Origin: Syntrophomonadaceae bacterium | GTDB lineage: Bacteria > Bacillota > Dethiobacteria > DTU022 | Assembly (NCBI GenBank): GCA_003553895.1 | Contig: PWFM01000094.1 | Location: forward strand, 1-24,404 | DNA: 24,404 nucleotides | Direction: 5' to 3' | Part shown: positions 5,743 to 13,380 of the stretch, in pieces | Layout of the letters: every line of letters begins with the position of its first letter | Numbering within the stretch: the stretch's first letter is position 1 | Notes under the pieces: generated by a model | Told to the model about the DNA's origin: nothing | The model's database searches: none | The model's input: only the letters and a program-made list of their open reading frames with translations | Made by a program: the position numbers and the translations under genes

Positions 5743-6756
5743 TTGGCCAATAACACTACATGCAGGACGATAACGCTTGCCAGCGGTGACGAGGCGGTTC
5801 AGCTGCTCGGAAAACAGGATCGTCATTTTAGCCTGGTTGAAGATAATTATAATGTCCGCCTGATCCCAAAAGGCCACGAACTGGTAATAGAGGGTGATGC
5901 CGAAGATGTTGAGGCCCTCTATGCCATGTTCCAGGAACTGCTGGACCATATTCGTAAAGGTCATTTGCTGACCAGGCGGGAATTTGAATATGCCCTCAAG
6001 TTAACCGGGCAGGGAGATGTAGGATCAATCCGTTCTCTGTTCAGTGACTTAATTTTGGTTACACCCCGGGGCAAGCAGATCCGGCCTAAAACAATAGGCC
6101 AAAAAAAATACCTGGAAGCGATTCGCTCCCATGATATTGTCCTGTCAATTGGCCCGGCCGGCACGGGTAAAACCTACCTGGCGCTGGCTATGGCGGTTGA
6201 TGCCTTAAAAAGCAAGCAGGTGCAGCGTTTGATTTTGACCCGCCCGGCGGTGGAAGCAGGTGAACATCTGGGCTTTTTACCCGGTGATTTTCAAGAAAAA
6301 GTGGACCCGTACCTGCGCCCCATTTATGACGGGCTTTATGACTTGCTGGGGGTGGATGTTTTTCAGAAATACAGGGAAAAGGGCATTATTGAGATTGCCC
6401 CCCTGGCTTACATGCGCGGCAGGACCCTGGATGATTCATTTGTTATCCTTGATGAGGGACAGAATGCCACTTCGGAACAGATGAAAATGCTTTTAACCCG
6501 GCTCGGTTTTGGATCCAAAGCCGTTGTTACCGGGGATGTAACCCAGGTTGATCTGCCCGGCGGCAGGTATTCAGGCCTTGAAGAGGCTTCCCGGATCCTC
6601 TCCGGCATCGAAGGCATCGCCCTTATCTACCTGACTGAAAAGGATGTTGTCAGGCATCCCCTGGTGCAAAGCATTATCAAAGCTTATGAAGCATATAAGG
6701 GCTCTAAGGGAAGGGGTAGAGATGAAAAAGAAGACAAGGCTCGGGGACATATTTGA
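5743..6756 (+). CDS. phoH: PhoH family ATPase
   Basis: The start is TTG with AAGGAG about 11 bases upstream; the ATG at 5735 is out of frame and stops at once. The 337-residue protein has an N-terminal domain (about 1-110) and then a PhoH P-loop ATPase domain. The latter holds Walker A GPAGTGKT (137-144), TRPAVEAGEHLGFLPG, and the Walker B-like VILDEGQNAT (DEGQ at 237-240), then GDVTQVDLP. PhoH proteins are cytoplasmic ATPases linked to RNA metabolism; in Gram-positive genomes they are tightly linked to ybeY, as here. The C-terminal Lys/Arg-rich tail overlaps the start of pgpH by 35 bases, indicating translational coupling. Confidence 0.95.
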   Translation: MANNTTCRTITLASGDEAVQLLGKQDRHFSLVEDNYNVRLIPKGHELVIEGDAEDVEALYAMFQELLDHIRKGHLLTRREFEYALKLTGQGDVGSIRSLFSDLILVTPRGKQIRPKTIGQKKYLEAIRSHDIVLSIGPAGTGKTYLALAMAVDALKSKQVQRLILTRPAVEAGEHLGFLPGDFQEKVDPYLRPIYDGLYDLLGVDVFQKYREKGIIEIAPLAYMRGRTLDDSFVILDEGQNATSEQMKMLLTRLGFGSKAVVTGDVTQVDLPGGRYSGLEEASRILSGIEGIALIYLTEKDVVRHPLVQSIIKAYEAYKGSKGRGRDEKEDKARGHI

Positions 6757-8827
6757 CCGGTCGGTCTCGTTTAAAGATAACGTCCGCCTGCAAAAACTGG
6801 TTCTGGTTGCCGTTCTCTTTTTGACTGTATACCTGATTCTGATCTTTGTCAGTATGCCGGCGCGCCTGGACATATCGATAGGCAGGCCCAGCCCCGGGAC
6901 TATTTATGCTCCCCGTGATGCCGAGGACTCTTATGCCACAGAGCAGCTGCGCGAAGAGGAGGCCCAAAAGGTATCTGAGGTTTATGATTATGATCCCCTG
7001 GTCCTGGAAGGGGCCCTGGCTGAAATAGATCACTTTTTTGATGAAGTTGTGGCCATAAACGAGAAGAATGATGAGCTGGAAAGAGCTGACAGGATAGAGA
7101 TGATCCAGGAGCTTTTACCCGGTGATCTGACCGATGATACGGTGGCTTCTCTCCTGACCGGCGAAGAAAATTTAAGGGATTTACAGGAAAGGTTAAATAA
7201 TACGGTCAGTGAAGTTTTCGAAGACGGGATCAGAGAAAATGAAACGGAAGCAGCCCGGAGGAGGCTGACCCAGGAAATTGCCCTCTATCCTTCCAGCGCC
7301 GACCAAAAAAGAGTTGCCGAAGAGCTGGTAAAACCGCTGGTAGAGGTCAACGAGTTTTACAACGAAGAAGCCACTGAAGAAAAACGGGAACAGGCCCGGG
7401 AAGAAGTTGAACCGGTAATTATCCTGCGCAATACCCTGATTGTGAGCGAAGGCGAACCGGTTACAGAACACCAGTATTCCCAGCTTGAAGATCTGGGGTT
7501 GATCAGAGGGCAGCGGGCCGATTATCCCGCTTATGTTGGCCTGTTTCTGCTTCTTGTTGTCGTTTTTGTCCTGGTGGGCATCTATATATCAATCTTTGCC
7601 AAAGAAGTGTTTTCCAGTCCCAGGCTGCTGCTGTTGATGGGGGTTGTGTTGGTGATTACCCTGATCTTTTGTGTGGCCGCCAACTACTTTTCCGGATACC
7701 TGATCCCGGTGGCTATCGGGGTTATTTTGCTGACGGTCATGTTCGGTTATAAGCTGGCCCTGATTATCAACCTGGTCCTGACCCTGACGGTAGGTTTAAT
7801 TACCGGCGGTGATTTTTCTTATATGACCGTAGCCCTGACCGGCGGCCTGGTTTCCATCTATGCCGTTACCCGGCTGAGCCAGCGCAGTGACCTGGCCCGG
7901 GCCGGTTTCTTTGTCGCCGTGACCAATGCCGTGGTTATTATTTCCACGTACCTGTTTTTCGGTAATGTCAGCCTGGAATACGACTCGTTGATAAACTTCA
8001 GCTACAGTATGATGGCCGGGGTAGGCAACGGGATTTTTTCATCCGTGGTAGCCATAGGTTTTCTGCCGTACCTGGAAAATTACTTTGGAGTAACCACGCC
8101 GATTACCCTGCTGGAGCTCTCAAACCCCAATCACCCGCTTTTAAAAGAGATGTTATTAAAAGCGCCGGGCACTTATTATCACAGCATGATGGTTTCAAAC
8201 CTGTCCGAATCGGCGGCCGAGACGGTCAATGCCGATTCTCTGCTGACCCGGGTGGGCGCTTATTATCATGACATCGGTAAATTAAAAAGGCCCTACTTTT
8301 TCTCAGAAAACCAGTTATCGGGCGACAACCCTCATTCCAGGCTTACACCCAACTTGAGTTCCCTGGTGATCGGGGCTCACCCCAAGGACGGCGTTGATAT
8401 TGGCAAGAAGCACCGCCTCCCTGAACCGATCCTTGATATAGTGGCCCAGCATCACGGCAACAGCATGGTTTCATTTTTTTATCAAAAAGCCCTGGAAAGC
8501 GGTTCGCGGGAGCAAATATCCCCAGACAAATTCCGCTATGAGGGACCCAAGCCGCAGACCAAAGAGGCCGCCATTATTATGCTTGCAGACGCCGTGGAAG
8601 CAGGGGTGCGTTCTTTAAATAAGCCTTCCAGCAGCCGGGTGGAAACTATGGTCCGGCGGATGATCAAAGATAAGCTCGAAGACGGTCAGCTTGACCAATC
8701 TGATTTAACTTTAAAAGAGCTGGACCAGATCGCCGAATCATTTATCTATATTATGGCGGGGATTTATCATCAAAGGATTGAATATCCTGAAAAAACCCTC
8801 CAGGCGGAACTCAAAGGCGGCGCTTAG
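6722..8827 (+). CDS. pgpH: 7TM-HD family cyclic-di-AMP phosphodiesterase (PgpH/YqfF)
   Basis: I place the start at ATG 6722, right after GGGAAGGGG; an upstream in-frame ATG at 6644 lies deep inside phoH. The 701-residue protein has one N-terminal transmembrane helix (about 21-43), a large extracytoplasmic 7TMR-HDED domain rich in Glu (about 45-280), a block of about seven helices (about 285-465), and a cytoplasmic HD domain. The metal ligands are visible: His487 (YYHS), His516-Asp517 (YYHDIGK), His577-His578 (AQHHG) and Asp623 (ADAVEA). PgpH hydrolyses c-di-AMP to pApA and so affects osmolyte and cell-wall control. Order and length match B. subtilis YqfF between phoH and ybeY. Confidence 0.95.
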   Translation: MKKKTRLGDIFDRSVSFKDNVRLQKLVLVAVLFLTVYLILIFVSMPARLDISIGRPSPGTIYAPRDAEDSYATEQLREEEAQKVSEVYDYDPLVLEGALAEIDHFFDEVVAINEKNDELERADRIEMIQELLPGDLTDDTVASLLTGEENLRDLQERLNNTVSEVFEDGIRENETEAARRRLTQEIALYPSSADQKRVAEELVKPLVEVNEFYNEEATEEKREQAREEVEPVIILRNTLIVSEGEPVTEHQYSQLEDLGLIRGQRADYPAYVGLFLLLVVVFVLVGIYISIFAKEVFSSPRLLLLMGVVLVITLIFCVAANYFSGYLIPVAIGVILLTVMFGYKLALIINLVLTLTVGLITGGDFSYMTVALTGGLVSIYAVTRLSQRSDLARAGFFVAVTNAVVIISTYLFFGNVSLEYDSLINFSYSMMAGVGNGIFSSVVAIGFLPYLENYFGVTTPITLLELSNPNHPLLKEMLLKAPGTYYHSMMVSNLSESAAETVNADSLLTRVGAYYHDIGKLKRPYFFSENQLSGDNPHSRLTPNLSSLVIGAHPKDGVDIGKKHRLPEPILDIVAQHHGNSMVSFFYQKALESGSREQISPDKFRYEGPKPQTKEAAIIMLADAVEAGVRSLNKPSSSRVETMVRRMIKDKLEDGQLDQSDLTLKELDQIAESFIYIMAGIYHQRIEYPEKTLQAELKGGA

Positions 8828-8851
8828 TCATAAAAAGGGGGCCTGTTTAAA

Positions 8852-9304
8852 GTGGGTGTTTATTTTAGCTGTCTTTACGAAGGCTATACTTTACCGGAAC
8901 CTGTGGCCGCAGCGCTTATAGAAACTGCGGAAGATCTCCTAAAAGAGCACGGCCTTGCCGTTGGAGAAGTGGGGCTGATCCTGGTTGATGATCAATACAT
9001 TCACTCCCTGAACAAAAAGTACCGGGATAAGGATGCTCCAACCGATGTGCTCTCTTTTTCATACCTGGAGCCGAATGGCAGTGATAGACCCCCAGAAGAA
9101 GAATTTGCTGTAGGCGATATTTATATCTCGGCAGACAGGGCCCGGGCGCAGGCCGTAGATGTCGGCCACAGCCTGGAAAGCGAAATTGCCCTGCTTGTCG
9201 TTCACGGCCTCCTTCACCTTTTGGGCTATGACCACGAGCAAGAAAAAGAGCAAGAAATTATGCAGGGCAAAGAACGGGCAATTTTAAGACGGCTTGATTT
9301 TTAA
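8852..9304 (+). CDS. ybeY: Endoribonuclease YbeY, rRNA maturation factor
   Basis: The 150-residue protein ends in the UPF0054 zinc motif HGLLHLLGYDH, with His118, His122 and His128 as ligands. It also carries the conserved KYRDKDAPTDVLSFSY block and GDIYIS. YbeY is a single-strand RNase needed for 16S rRNA 3' maturation and ribosome quality control. The start is GTG at 8852 with an AAAAGGGGG element about 10 bases upstream. It follows pgpH by 24 bases and precedes dgkA by 17, the standard phoH-pgpH-ybeY-dgkA order. Confidence 0.95.
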   Translation: MGVYFSCLYEGYTLPEPVAAALIETAEDLLKEHGLAVGEVGLILVDDQYIHSLNKKYRDKDAPTDVLSFSYLEPNGSDRPPEEEFAVGDIYISADRARAQAVDVGHSLESEIALLVVHGLLHLLGYDHEQEKEQEIMQGKERAILRRLDF

Positions 9305-9321
9305 GCAGGCGGTGGGCGGAA

Positions 9322-9693
9322 ATGCAAAAAGTGCTGCTTAGTTTAAAAAATGCTCTCAGGGGTTTAAAATACTGTTTTTGGACCCAACGGAATATAACAA
9401 TACACACGGTTGTTGCAGTTCTAGTCCTGATCGCGGCTTTATATCTGCGGGTAAACCTGACCGGCATGCTTTTCCTGCTTACGGCGATCATGGCTGTAAT
9501 GGTAACGGAGGTTTTGAATACCGCTCTTGAACAGGCGATCGACCTGTTTACCCTGGAGCGCAATCATTATGCCTATAAGGCCAAAGATATAGCGGCCGGA
9601 GCGGTGCTGCTGGCTTCACTGTTTGCGGTTATTATCGGACTGTGTGTCCTCGGCCCGCCCCTCTGGAAGTTGTTTGGGGAAAGATTTTTCTAA
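9322..9693 (+). CDS. dgkA: Diacylglycerol/undecaprenol kinase family protein
   Basis: The 123-residue protein has three hydrophobic helices (about 28-44, 47-63, 92-112) and the family signature EVLNTALEQAIDL (63-75) with the catalytic Glu70. The N-terminal amphipathic segment ALRGLKYCFWTQRNITIH is also typical. Gram-positive members usually phosphorylate undecaprenol rather than diacylglycerol, feeding the carrier-lipid pool for wall synthesis; the lipid preference here is inferred. The ATG lies 17 bases after ybeY. The gene ends before a strong terminator at 9727-9750. Confidence 0.92.
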   Translation: MQKVLLSLKNALRGLKYCFWTQRNITIHTVVAVLVLIAALYLRVNLTGMLFLLTAIMAVMVTEVLNTALEQAIDLFTLERNHYAYKAKDIAAGAVLLASLFAVIIGLCVLGPPLWKLFGERFF

Positions 9694-9726
9694 TAAGCGG
9701 GCAGGCATTCTTTGATCTGATGACGC

Positions 9727-9750
9727 TGCCGGATCCGGCAATATTTTTTT
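9727..9750 (+). terminator. Intrinsic terminator between dgkA and the cdd fusion
   Basis: The perfect palindrome TGCCGGATCCGGCA (9727-9740) is followed by ATATTTTTTT (9741-9750). This is a compact GC-rich hairpin with a seven-T tract. It closes the phoH-pgpH-ybeY-dgkA unit. No clear promoter is seen in the remaining 54 bases before the next gene. Confidence 0.75.
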
Positions 9751-9804
9751 AAAGGGGCCTCTCTGGCCAGTTTCCCGGCGGCAGCGTGAAAAAGAGGTGT
9801 AACT

Positions 9805-10632
9805 ATGCAGCTGGAAAGTATGCTGGCCGCTGCGCGGGCGGCCAGGATCAGGGCTTATGCCCCCTATTCCGGATTTGCTGTGGGAGCTGCGCTCTTAACC
9901 GAAGGGGGTGCGATTATAACCGGGGCAAACACCGAGAACTCATCTTCGGGCATGACCGTTTGCGCTGAAAGAGTGGCTGTAATGACGGCAATCCATGCCG
10001 GCTATCGTTCTTTCCAAAAGATCGCCATTGCTGCCGATTGTTCTCCCCCTCCTGCTCCTTGCGGCGCCTGCAGGCAGGTTTTATGGGAACTGGCCGGCTC
10101 CTTGGAAGTGATCATGGGCAACCTTGATAATGAAGTGAACATTAAATCGCTCCAGGAACTCTACCCCGATCCTTTTGGCTCGGCCAGATGGTCTGATAAC
10201 CCGGTTGGCGATTCCCTGTTTGAGGAAATGGAAGGCTGGCGTATTCCCGTGCCTTTTCATCCTGTAGGTTACCTGGCCAATGATTTTAAGGATCCCGGGA
10301 GTATTCCCGGCAATTACAAGGAGCTTTTATCCCGGGTGATCATATCCCCGGAATATGAAGAAGGCCTTTACCGGATCGAGGAAGAGAAGAAGATTAATAT
10401 CATTGCTTACTTGCACCGGGCCAAAGGCTATACCCTGAAGGGAAGGCGCCCGGGCCGCGGCAATGAAACCTACGGCGTTTTTGTGTGCCGGGCGCCCTTG
10501 CGTCCCAACTGGATTGCTCAAAGTAAAGTGGAACTGGTGGACAGAAAACGAAACGTCCTTACAGTCAGGGGAGCGGATCTGATTGACGGAACGCCGGTCC
10601 TTGACTTGAAGACGATAATGCCGGGCGATTAA
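9805..10632 (+). CDS. cdd: Cytidine deaminase fused to a TrmO/TsaA-like domain
   Basis: One uninterrupted 275-codon frame joins two domains. Residues 1-128 are a homotetrameric-type cytidine deaminase, with AYAPYSGFAVGAAL, a CAE motif (Cys53, Glu55) and PCGACR (Cys86, Cys89), which bind zinc and catalyse cytidine to uridine. A linker (about 129-147) leads to residues 148-275. These resemble TrmO, the SAM-dependent enzyme that methylates t6A37 of tRNA: PVGYLANDFKDP, SRVIISPEYEEGLYRIEE, HRA, GVFVCRAPLRPN and LIDGTPVLDLK. The usual RPNPIG core reads RPNWIAQ here. Normal Cdd is about 130 residues, so the extension is real extra protein. The RBS is AGAGGTG. Cdd activity is likely; TrmO activity is uncertain. 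Confidence 0.88.
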   Translation: MQLESMLAAARAARIRAYAPYSGFAVGAALLTEGGAIITGANTENSSSGMTVCAERVAVMTAIHAGYRSFQKIAIAADCSPPPAPCGACRQVLWELAGSLEVIMGNLDNEVNIKSLQELYPDPFGSARWSDNPVGDSLFEEMEGWRIPVPFHPVGYLANDFKDPGSIPGNYKELLSRVIISPEYEEGLYRIEEEKKINIIAYLHRAKGYTLKGRRPGRGNETYGVFVCRAPLRPNWIAQSKVELVDRKRNVLTVRGADLIDGTPVLDLKTIMPGD

Positions 10633-10674
10633 CAGCCCGGGTATTTAATTTGCGCAGGCGGGAAGGTATATAAT

Positions 10675-11562
10675 ATGCACCGTTCAGGCTTTGTAGCTTT
10701 GATTGGCCGGCCCAATGTTGGGAAATCAACTTTAATCAATGCCCTGGTTAAAGAAAAAGTAGCTATTATATCCGGACGCCCCCAGACGACCAGGAATCAA
10801 ATCCGGGCTGTCCTGACCAGGCCGGACGATCAAACTATATTTATAGATACACCCGGTTTACACAAGCCAAAACACAGGCTCGGCGCAACGATGGTCCAGA
10901 AAGCCCGCAATACAATGAACGAGGTGGACTTGATTTATTTCATTGTCGAAGGCAACCAGCCTCCGGGAGCGGGCGACCGTTACATCTCTGAAATCCTGAT
11001 CAATGCCGACAGCCCCGTGTTTTTAGTTATGAATAAGGCCGATCTGGCAGCGGCGGAAAAGCTGGGTGAAAACCAGGACCTTTATAAAAAACTGTTTCCT
11101 TTTGAGGGGCATTTTTCTATTTCGGCCCTGAAGAGCCGCAACCTGGAGCATTTAATCGAGGCCACTGTATCTTACTTTGCGGAAGGGCCCCAGTATTATC
11201 CTCCCGACATGGTTACGGATCAACCGGAACGGTTTATTGCCTCGGAAATAATCAGGGAAAAACTGATCAACCTAACCAGGCAGGAAATCCCTTTCTCGGT
11301 GGCCGTGGTAATTGAAGAGATGAAAACCAGGGAAAAAGGCGAGTTGCTTGATATCTGGGCTGAGATTTATGTAGAAAGAAAATCGCAGGTAGGAATCATT
11401 GTTGGTAAAGGAGGGGCCATGCTTAAAGAGGTGGGGATCAGGGCCAGGGAGGAACTGGAAGCCCTTTTCGGGCAGCATATTTTTCTAGACCTGAGGGTTA
11501 AAGTAAAGCGGGAATGGCGCAACCGGGAAGAAGAACTGCGCCGCCTCGGTTACAGCGAATGA
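10675..11562 (+). CDS. era: GTPase Era
   Basis: The 295-residue protein contains every G motif: GRPNVGKS (11-18), the switch region PQTTRNQI, DTPG (58-61), NKAD (120-123) and SALK. A C-terminal KH domain carries GKGGAMLKEVG (about 243-253). Era binds the 3' end of 16S rRNA and acts as a 30S assembly checkpoint, alongside YbeY encoded upstream. The ATG has GGGAAGG about 9 bases before it. It follows the cdd fusion by 42 bases, the conserved cdd-era order. The small yqzL gene found after era in B. subtilis is absent. Confidence 0.97.
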   Translation: MHRSGFVALIGRPNVGKSTLINALVKEKVAIISGRPQTTRNQIRAVLTRPDDQTIFIDTPGLHKPKHRLGATMVQKARNTMNEVDLIYFIVEGNQPPGAGDRYISEILINADSPVFLVMNKADLAAAEKLGENQDLYKKLFPFEGHFSISALKSRNLEHLIEATVSYFAEGPQYYPPDMVTDQPERFIASEIIREKLINLTRQEIPFSVAVVIEEMKTREKGELLDIWAEIYVERKSQVGIIVGKGGAMLKEVGIRAREELEALFGQHIFLDLRVKVKREWRNREEELRRLGYSE

Positions 11563-11588
11563 TCGAATAAAGCTGGGGAGAGAACAAT

Positions 11589-12320
11589 TTGGCCAACCGG
11601 ATATTTAAAGATGAGGGCCTGGTCCTTCGCACCCGGGTCCTGGGTGAAGCAGATCGCCTGGTAACCTTGCTGACAAGGGGGGGCGGCAAGTTTGAAGCTG
11701 TAGCCCGGGGGGCCCGAAAAATGAAGAGTAAGCTGGCGGCAGGGGTCGATATTTTTACCCGCGGCGATTATACTTTCCACCGGGGCAAGACCTGGCCGCT
11801 GATAACCAGCCAAAATTCACTGGAAAGATTTTTGTGGTTCAGGGAGGACCCGGATCTCTACCCTTACGGCCTTTACCTGGCCGAACTGACCGACCGCCTG
11901 GTCGCTGGGGAAGAGTCCTGCCCGGAACTCTACTGCCTTTTACTTGACGGTTGGAGAATGCTGGGAAAAAGCGTAGACCGGGCTATGGTTTTAAGGGCCT
12001 TTGAGCTAAAAATGGCCCATTACCTTGGTTATAGTCCCGGTTTGCATCATTGTGCCGGATGCGGCACTGAAAACGTGAGGGGTTTCAGCCCCAGGGAAGG
12101 CAGCCTGTTATGTCCAGGCTGCCGTCCCCCTGATTATATTAACCTGGAATCGGGGACTGTTGCCCTGGCCCGCCGGCTGCTGGAATGTTCCTTTGGGCAG
12201 GTGGCGCTGATCAGGCCAAGCGCCAGGCAGAAAGAAGAACTGGGCCGCATGAACAGCAGCTTCCTTGCTTACCACCTCGATCCGGGCGAGTTAAAATCTA
12301 AACGATTGCTGAAAGAATGA
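11589..12320 (+). CDS. recO: DNA repair protein RecO
   Basis: This 243-residue protein starts at TTG with GGGGAGAG about 8 bases upstream. Its N-terminal OB fold includes LVLRTRVLGEADRLVTLLT and a VARGARKMKSK stretch. A helical middle follows, then a C4 zinc site: Cys155, Cys158, Cys175 and Cys178 (CAGC...CPGC). RecO loads RecA on SSB-coated single-strand DNA with RecR. Its place after era is conserved. The stop overlaps an ATG of a possible 44-codon frame. Confidence 0.95.
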   Translation: MANRIFKDEGLVLRTRVLGEADRLVTLLTRGGGKFEAVARGARKMKSKLAAGVDIFTRGDYTFHRGKTWPLITSQNSLERFLWFREDPDLYPYGLYLAELTDRLVAGEESCPELYCLLLDGWRMLGKSVDRAMVLRAFELKMAHYLGYSPGLHHCAGCGTENVRGFSPREGSLLCPGCRPPDYINLESGTVALARRLLECSFGQVALIRPSARQKEELGRMNSSFLAYHLDPGELKSKRLLKE

Positions 12321-12451
12321 TCAAGAAAAAGGCACCAGGGGAAAAATTGCGCCCGGGTCACTGCGCGACCGCCGTCGGCTGCCCAGGCATTAAAAGCGGA
12401 TCTGCCGGAAGGTTGCGTTGCCGCAGAAAAAAGCCGGGACAGATTACCTGA
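12317..12451 (+). CDS. Possible small ORF overlapping the recO stop (uncertain)
   Basis: An ATG at 12317 overlaps the recO TGA as ATGA and opens a 44-codon frame. It starts MIKKKAPGEKLRPGHC and is rich in Lys, Arg and Gly with three Cys. The overlap is typical of translational coupling, but there is no separate ribosome binding site and I recognise no family. It may equally be non-coding spacer before the flavodoxin gene. Confidence 0.2.
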   Translation: MIKKKAPGEKLRPGHCATAVGCPGIKSGSAGRLRCRRKKPGQIT

Positions 12452-12517
12452 TATAAGTGGTGGGAAGGAAAAGAATTATACTCAAATCAAGTTGCGCTGA
12501 TGAAGGAGGAAGAGGAT

Positions 12518-12985
12518 ATGAATATAGGGATTATTATTTATTCGCAAACCGGAAACACCAGGGAAGCGGCCGGTCAGCTGCAGGAAAAACTGGCGGCAAA
12601 AGGCCACCGGGCCGACATAGAAGAAATTGAGATTAAGGGAAAAGTCCCTGCCCAGCCCGGCCAGTTTGAACTTTCCTCCAGCCCCGATCCGGGGAAATAC
12701 GATGCCCTGGTGTTTGGTTCTCCGGTGCAGGCCTTTAATTTGCACCCGGTCATGAAGGCGTACCTGGATCAGCTTCCTCCTCTGGAGGACCGGGCTGTAG
12801 CCTGTTTTATCACAAAGCGCCTGCCTATCGTATGGACGGGAGGCACCCAGGCTATCGGCAAAATGAAAACCGCCTGCCATTCTAAAGGGGCGGTGGTAAA
12901 AGGCGCGGAAATAATATTTTGGTCCGGGAGAGAAAGCCGGGAAAAGGCCGTAGAGGCTGTTGAAAACCTGGCCGCATTATTTTAA
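12518..12985 (+). CDS. Flavodoxin family protein
   Basis: The start is ATG 12518 because AAGGAGG (12503-12509) lies 8 bases before it; an in-frame ATG at 12500 overlaps that element. The 155-residue protein begins MNIGIIIYSQTGNTREAAG, with the FMN phosphate loop SQTGNT at residues 9-14. Later it has YDALVFGSPVQAF (about 61-73) and KRLPIVWTGGTQAIGKM, consistent with the second and third FMN loops. Flavodoxin-like proteins carry one or two electrons on FMN. The donor and acceptor are unknown. It is not part of the conserved recO-glyQ neighbourhood in B. subtilis and looks like a lineage-specific insertion. It is followed by a possible terminator and then the glyQS T-box. Confidence 0.85.
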   Translation: MNIGIIIYSQTGNTREAAGQLQEKLAAKGHRADIEEIEIKGKVPAQPGQFELSSSPDPGKYDALVFGSPVQAFNLHPVMKAYLDQLPPLEDRAVACFITKRLPIVWTGGTQAIGKMKTACHSKGAVVKGAEIIFWSGRESREKAVEAVENLAALF

Positions 12986-12992
12986 CCTCCGC

Positions 12993-13026
12993 CCCGGAGA
13001 TCCGGGTCGGTTTTGCTGCTTTTTTC
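12993..13026 (+). terminator. Probable terminator after the flavodoxin gene
   Basis: CCCGG (12993-12997) and CCGGG (13002-13006) form a tight hairpin with an AGAT loop. A T-rich tail follows, including TTTT and later a TTTTTTT-like run up to 13025. The stem is short and the T run is displaced, so strength is uncertain. It would isolate the T-box operon downstream. Confidence 0.4.
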
Positions 13027-13049
13027 TTGTTTAAGGAAAATATGTCGCC

Positions 13050-13081
13050 GCCGGCAACAACCGGCTCCGGGTCTGTTTTTT
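13050..13081 (+). terminator. Second weak hairpin with T tract upstream of the T-box promoter
   Basis: GCCGG (13050-13054) pairs with CCGGC (13061-13065) around CAACAA, and a six-T tract lies at 13076-13081. The gap between stem and T tract is long for a classic terminator. The rest of this interval shows no gene; an open frame across it lacks a ribosome binding site. Confidence 0.25.
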
Positions 13082-13089
13082 GGCGTACC

Positions 13090-13118
13090 TTGACAATGAA
13101 GAAGTCAGTTGTTAGTAT
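13090..13118 (+). promoter_or_regulatory. Sigma-A-type promoter of the glyQS T-box leader
   Basis: A consensus -35 TTGACA (13090-13095) is followed after 17 bases by TAGTAT (13113-13118). The predicted start near 13125 places stem I of the T-box at the very 5' end of the transcript, which supports the assignment. Confidence 0.8.
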
Positions 13119-13124
13119 CTTTAT

Positions 13125-13355
13125 ATCATACATGCATTCGGCAATGAGGGAAAGAAGTAACCGGATTAATCCTTCGAAAGACAGCGAGCCGGAAATGGTG
13201 GGAGCCCGGCAGGGTCTTCGGTGAATGGCGTTCCTGAGCCTTTTTTAATTAAGCGGGCCGGGCCCTGAAAAAGGCACGGCCAAATAGGGTGGAACCGCGG
13301 GAACACCTCCCGTCCCTATGGCTGCTTCAGCCACAGGGCAGGGAGGTTTTTTATA
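13125..13355 (+). ncRNA. Glycine-specific T-box riboswitch with terminator, controlling glyQS
   Basis: The T-box core AGGGTGGAACCGCG is at 13286-13299; its TGGA bulge pairs with a UCCA tRNA 3' end, matching tRNA-Gly with a U discriminator. Stem I is visible: GGAA/TTCC (13149-13152 with 13231-13234), AGTA (13156-13159) opposite GAA (13223-13225) as the S-turn, ACCG/CGGT above it, and specifier GGC (glycine) at 13227-13229. The terminator uses CCTCCC (13306-13311) and GGGAGG with six T (13347-13352). Uncharged tRNA-Gly would stabilise the antiterminator and allow glyQS transcription. The short leader without obvious stem II fits glyQS-type T-boxes. Confidence 0.93.
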
Positions 13356-13380
13356 TGTTAACAGTAAAGGAGGAGTTTTT

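Noticed and set aside
6644..6721. N-terminal extension of pgpH
   Set aside because: It lies inside phoH, has no ribosome binding site, and ATG 6722 follows a strong purine element and matches family length.
10621..10640. Hairpin CCGGGC/GCCCGG at the end of the cdd fusion as a terminator
   Set aside because: The stem is only six pairs, begins inside the coding region, and no T tract follows; era directly downstream is likely co-transcribed.
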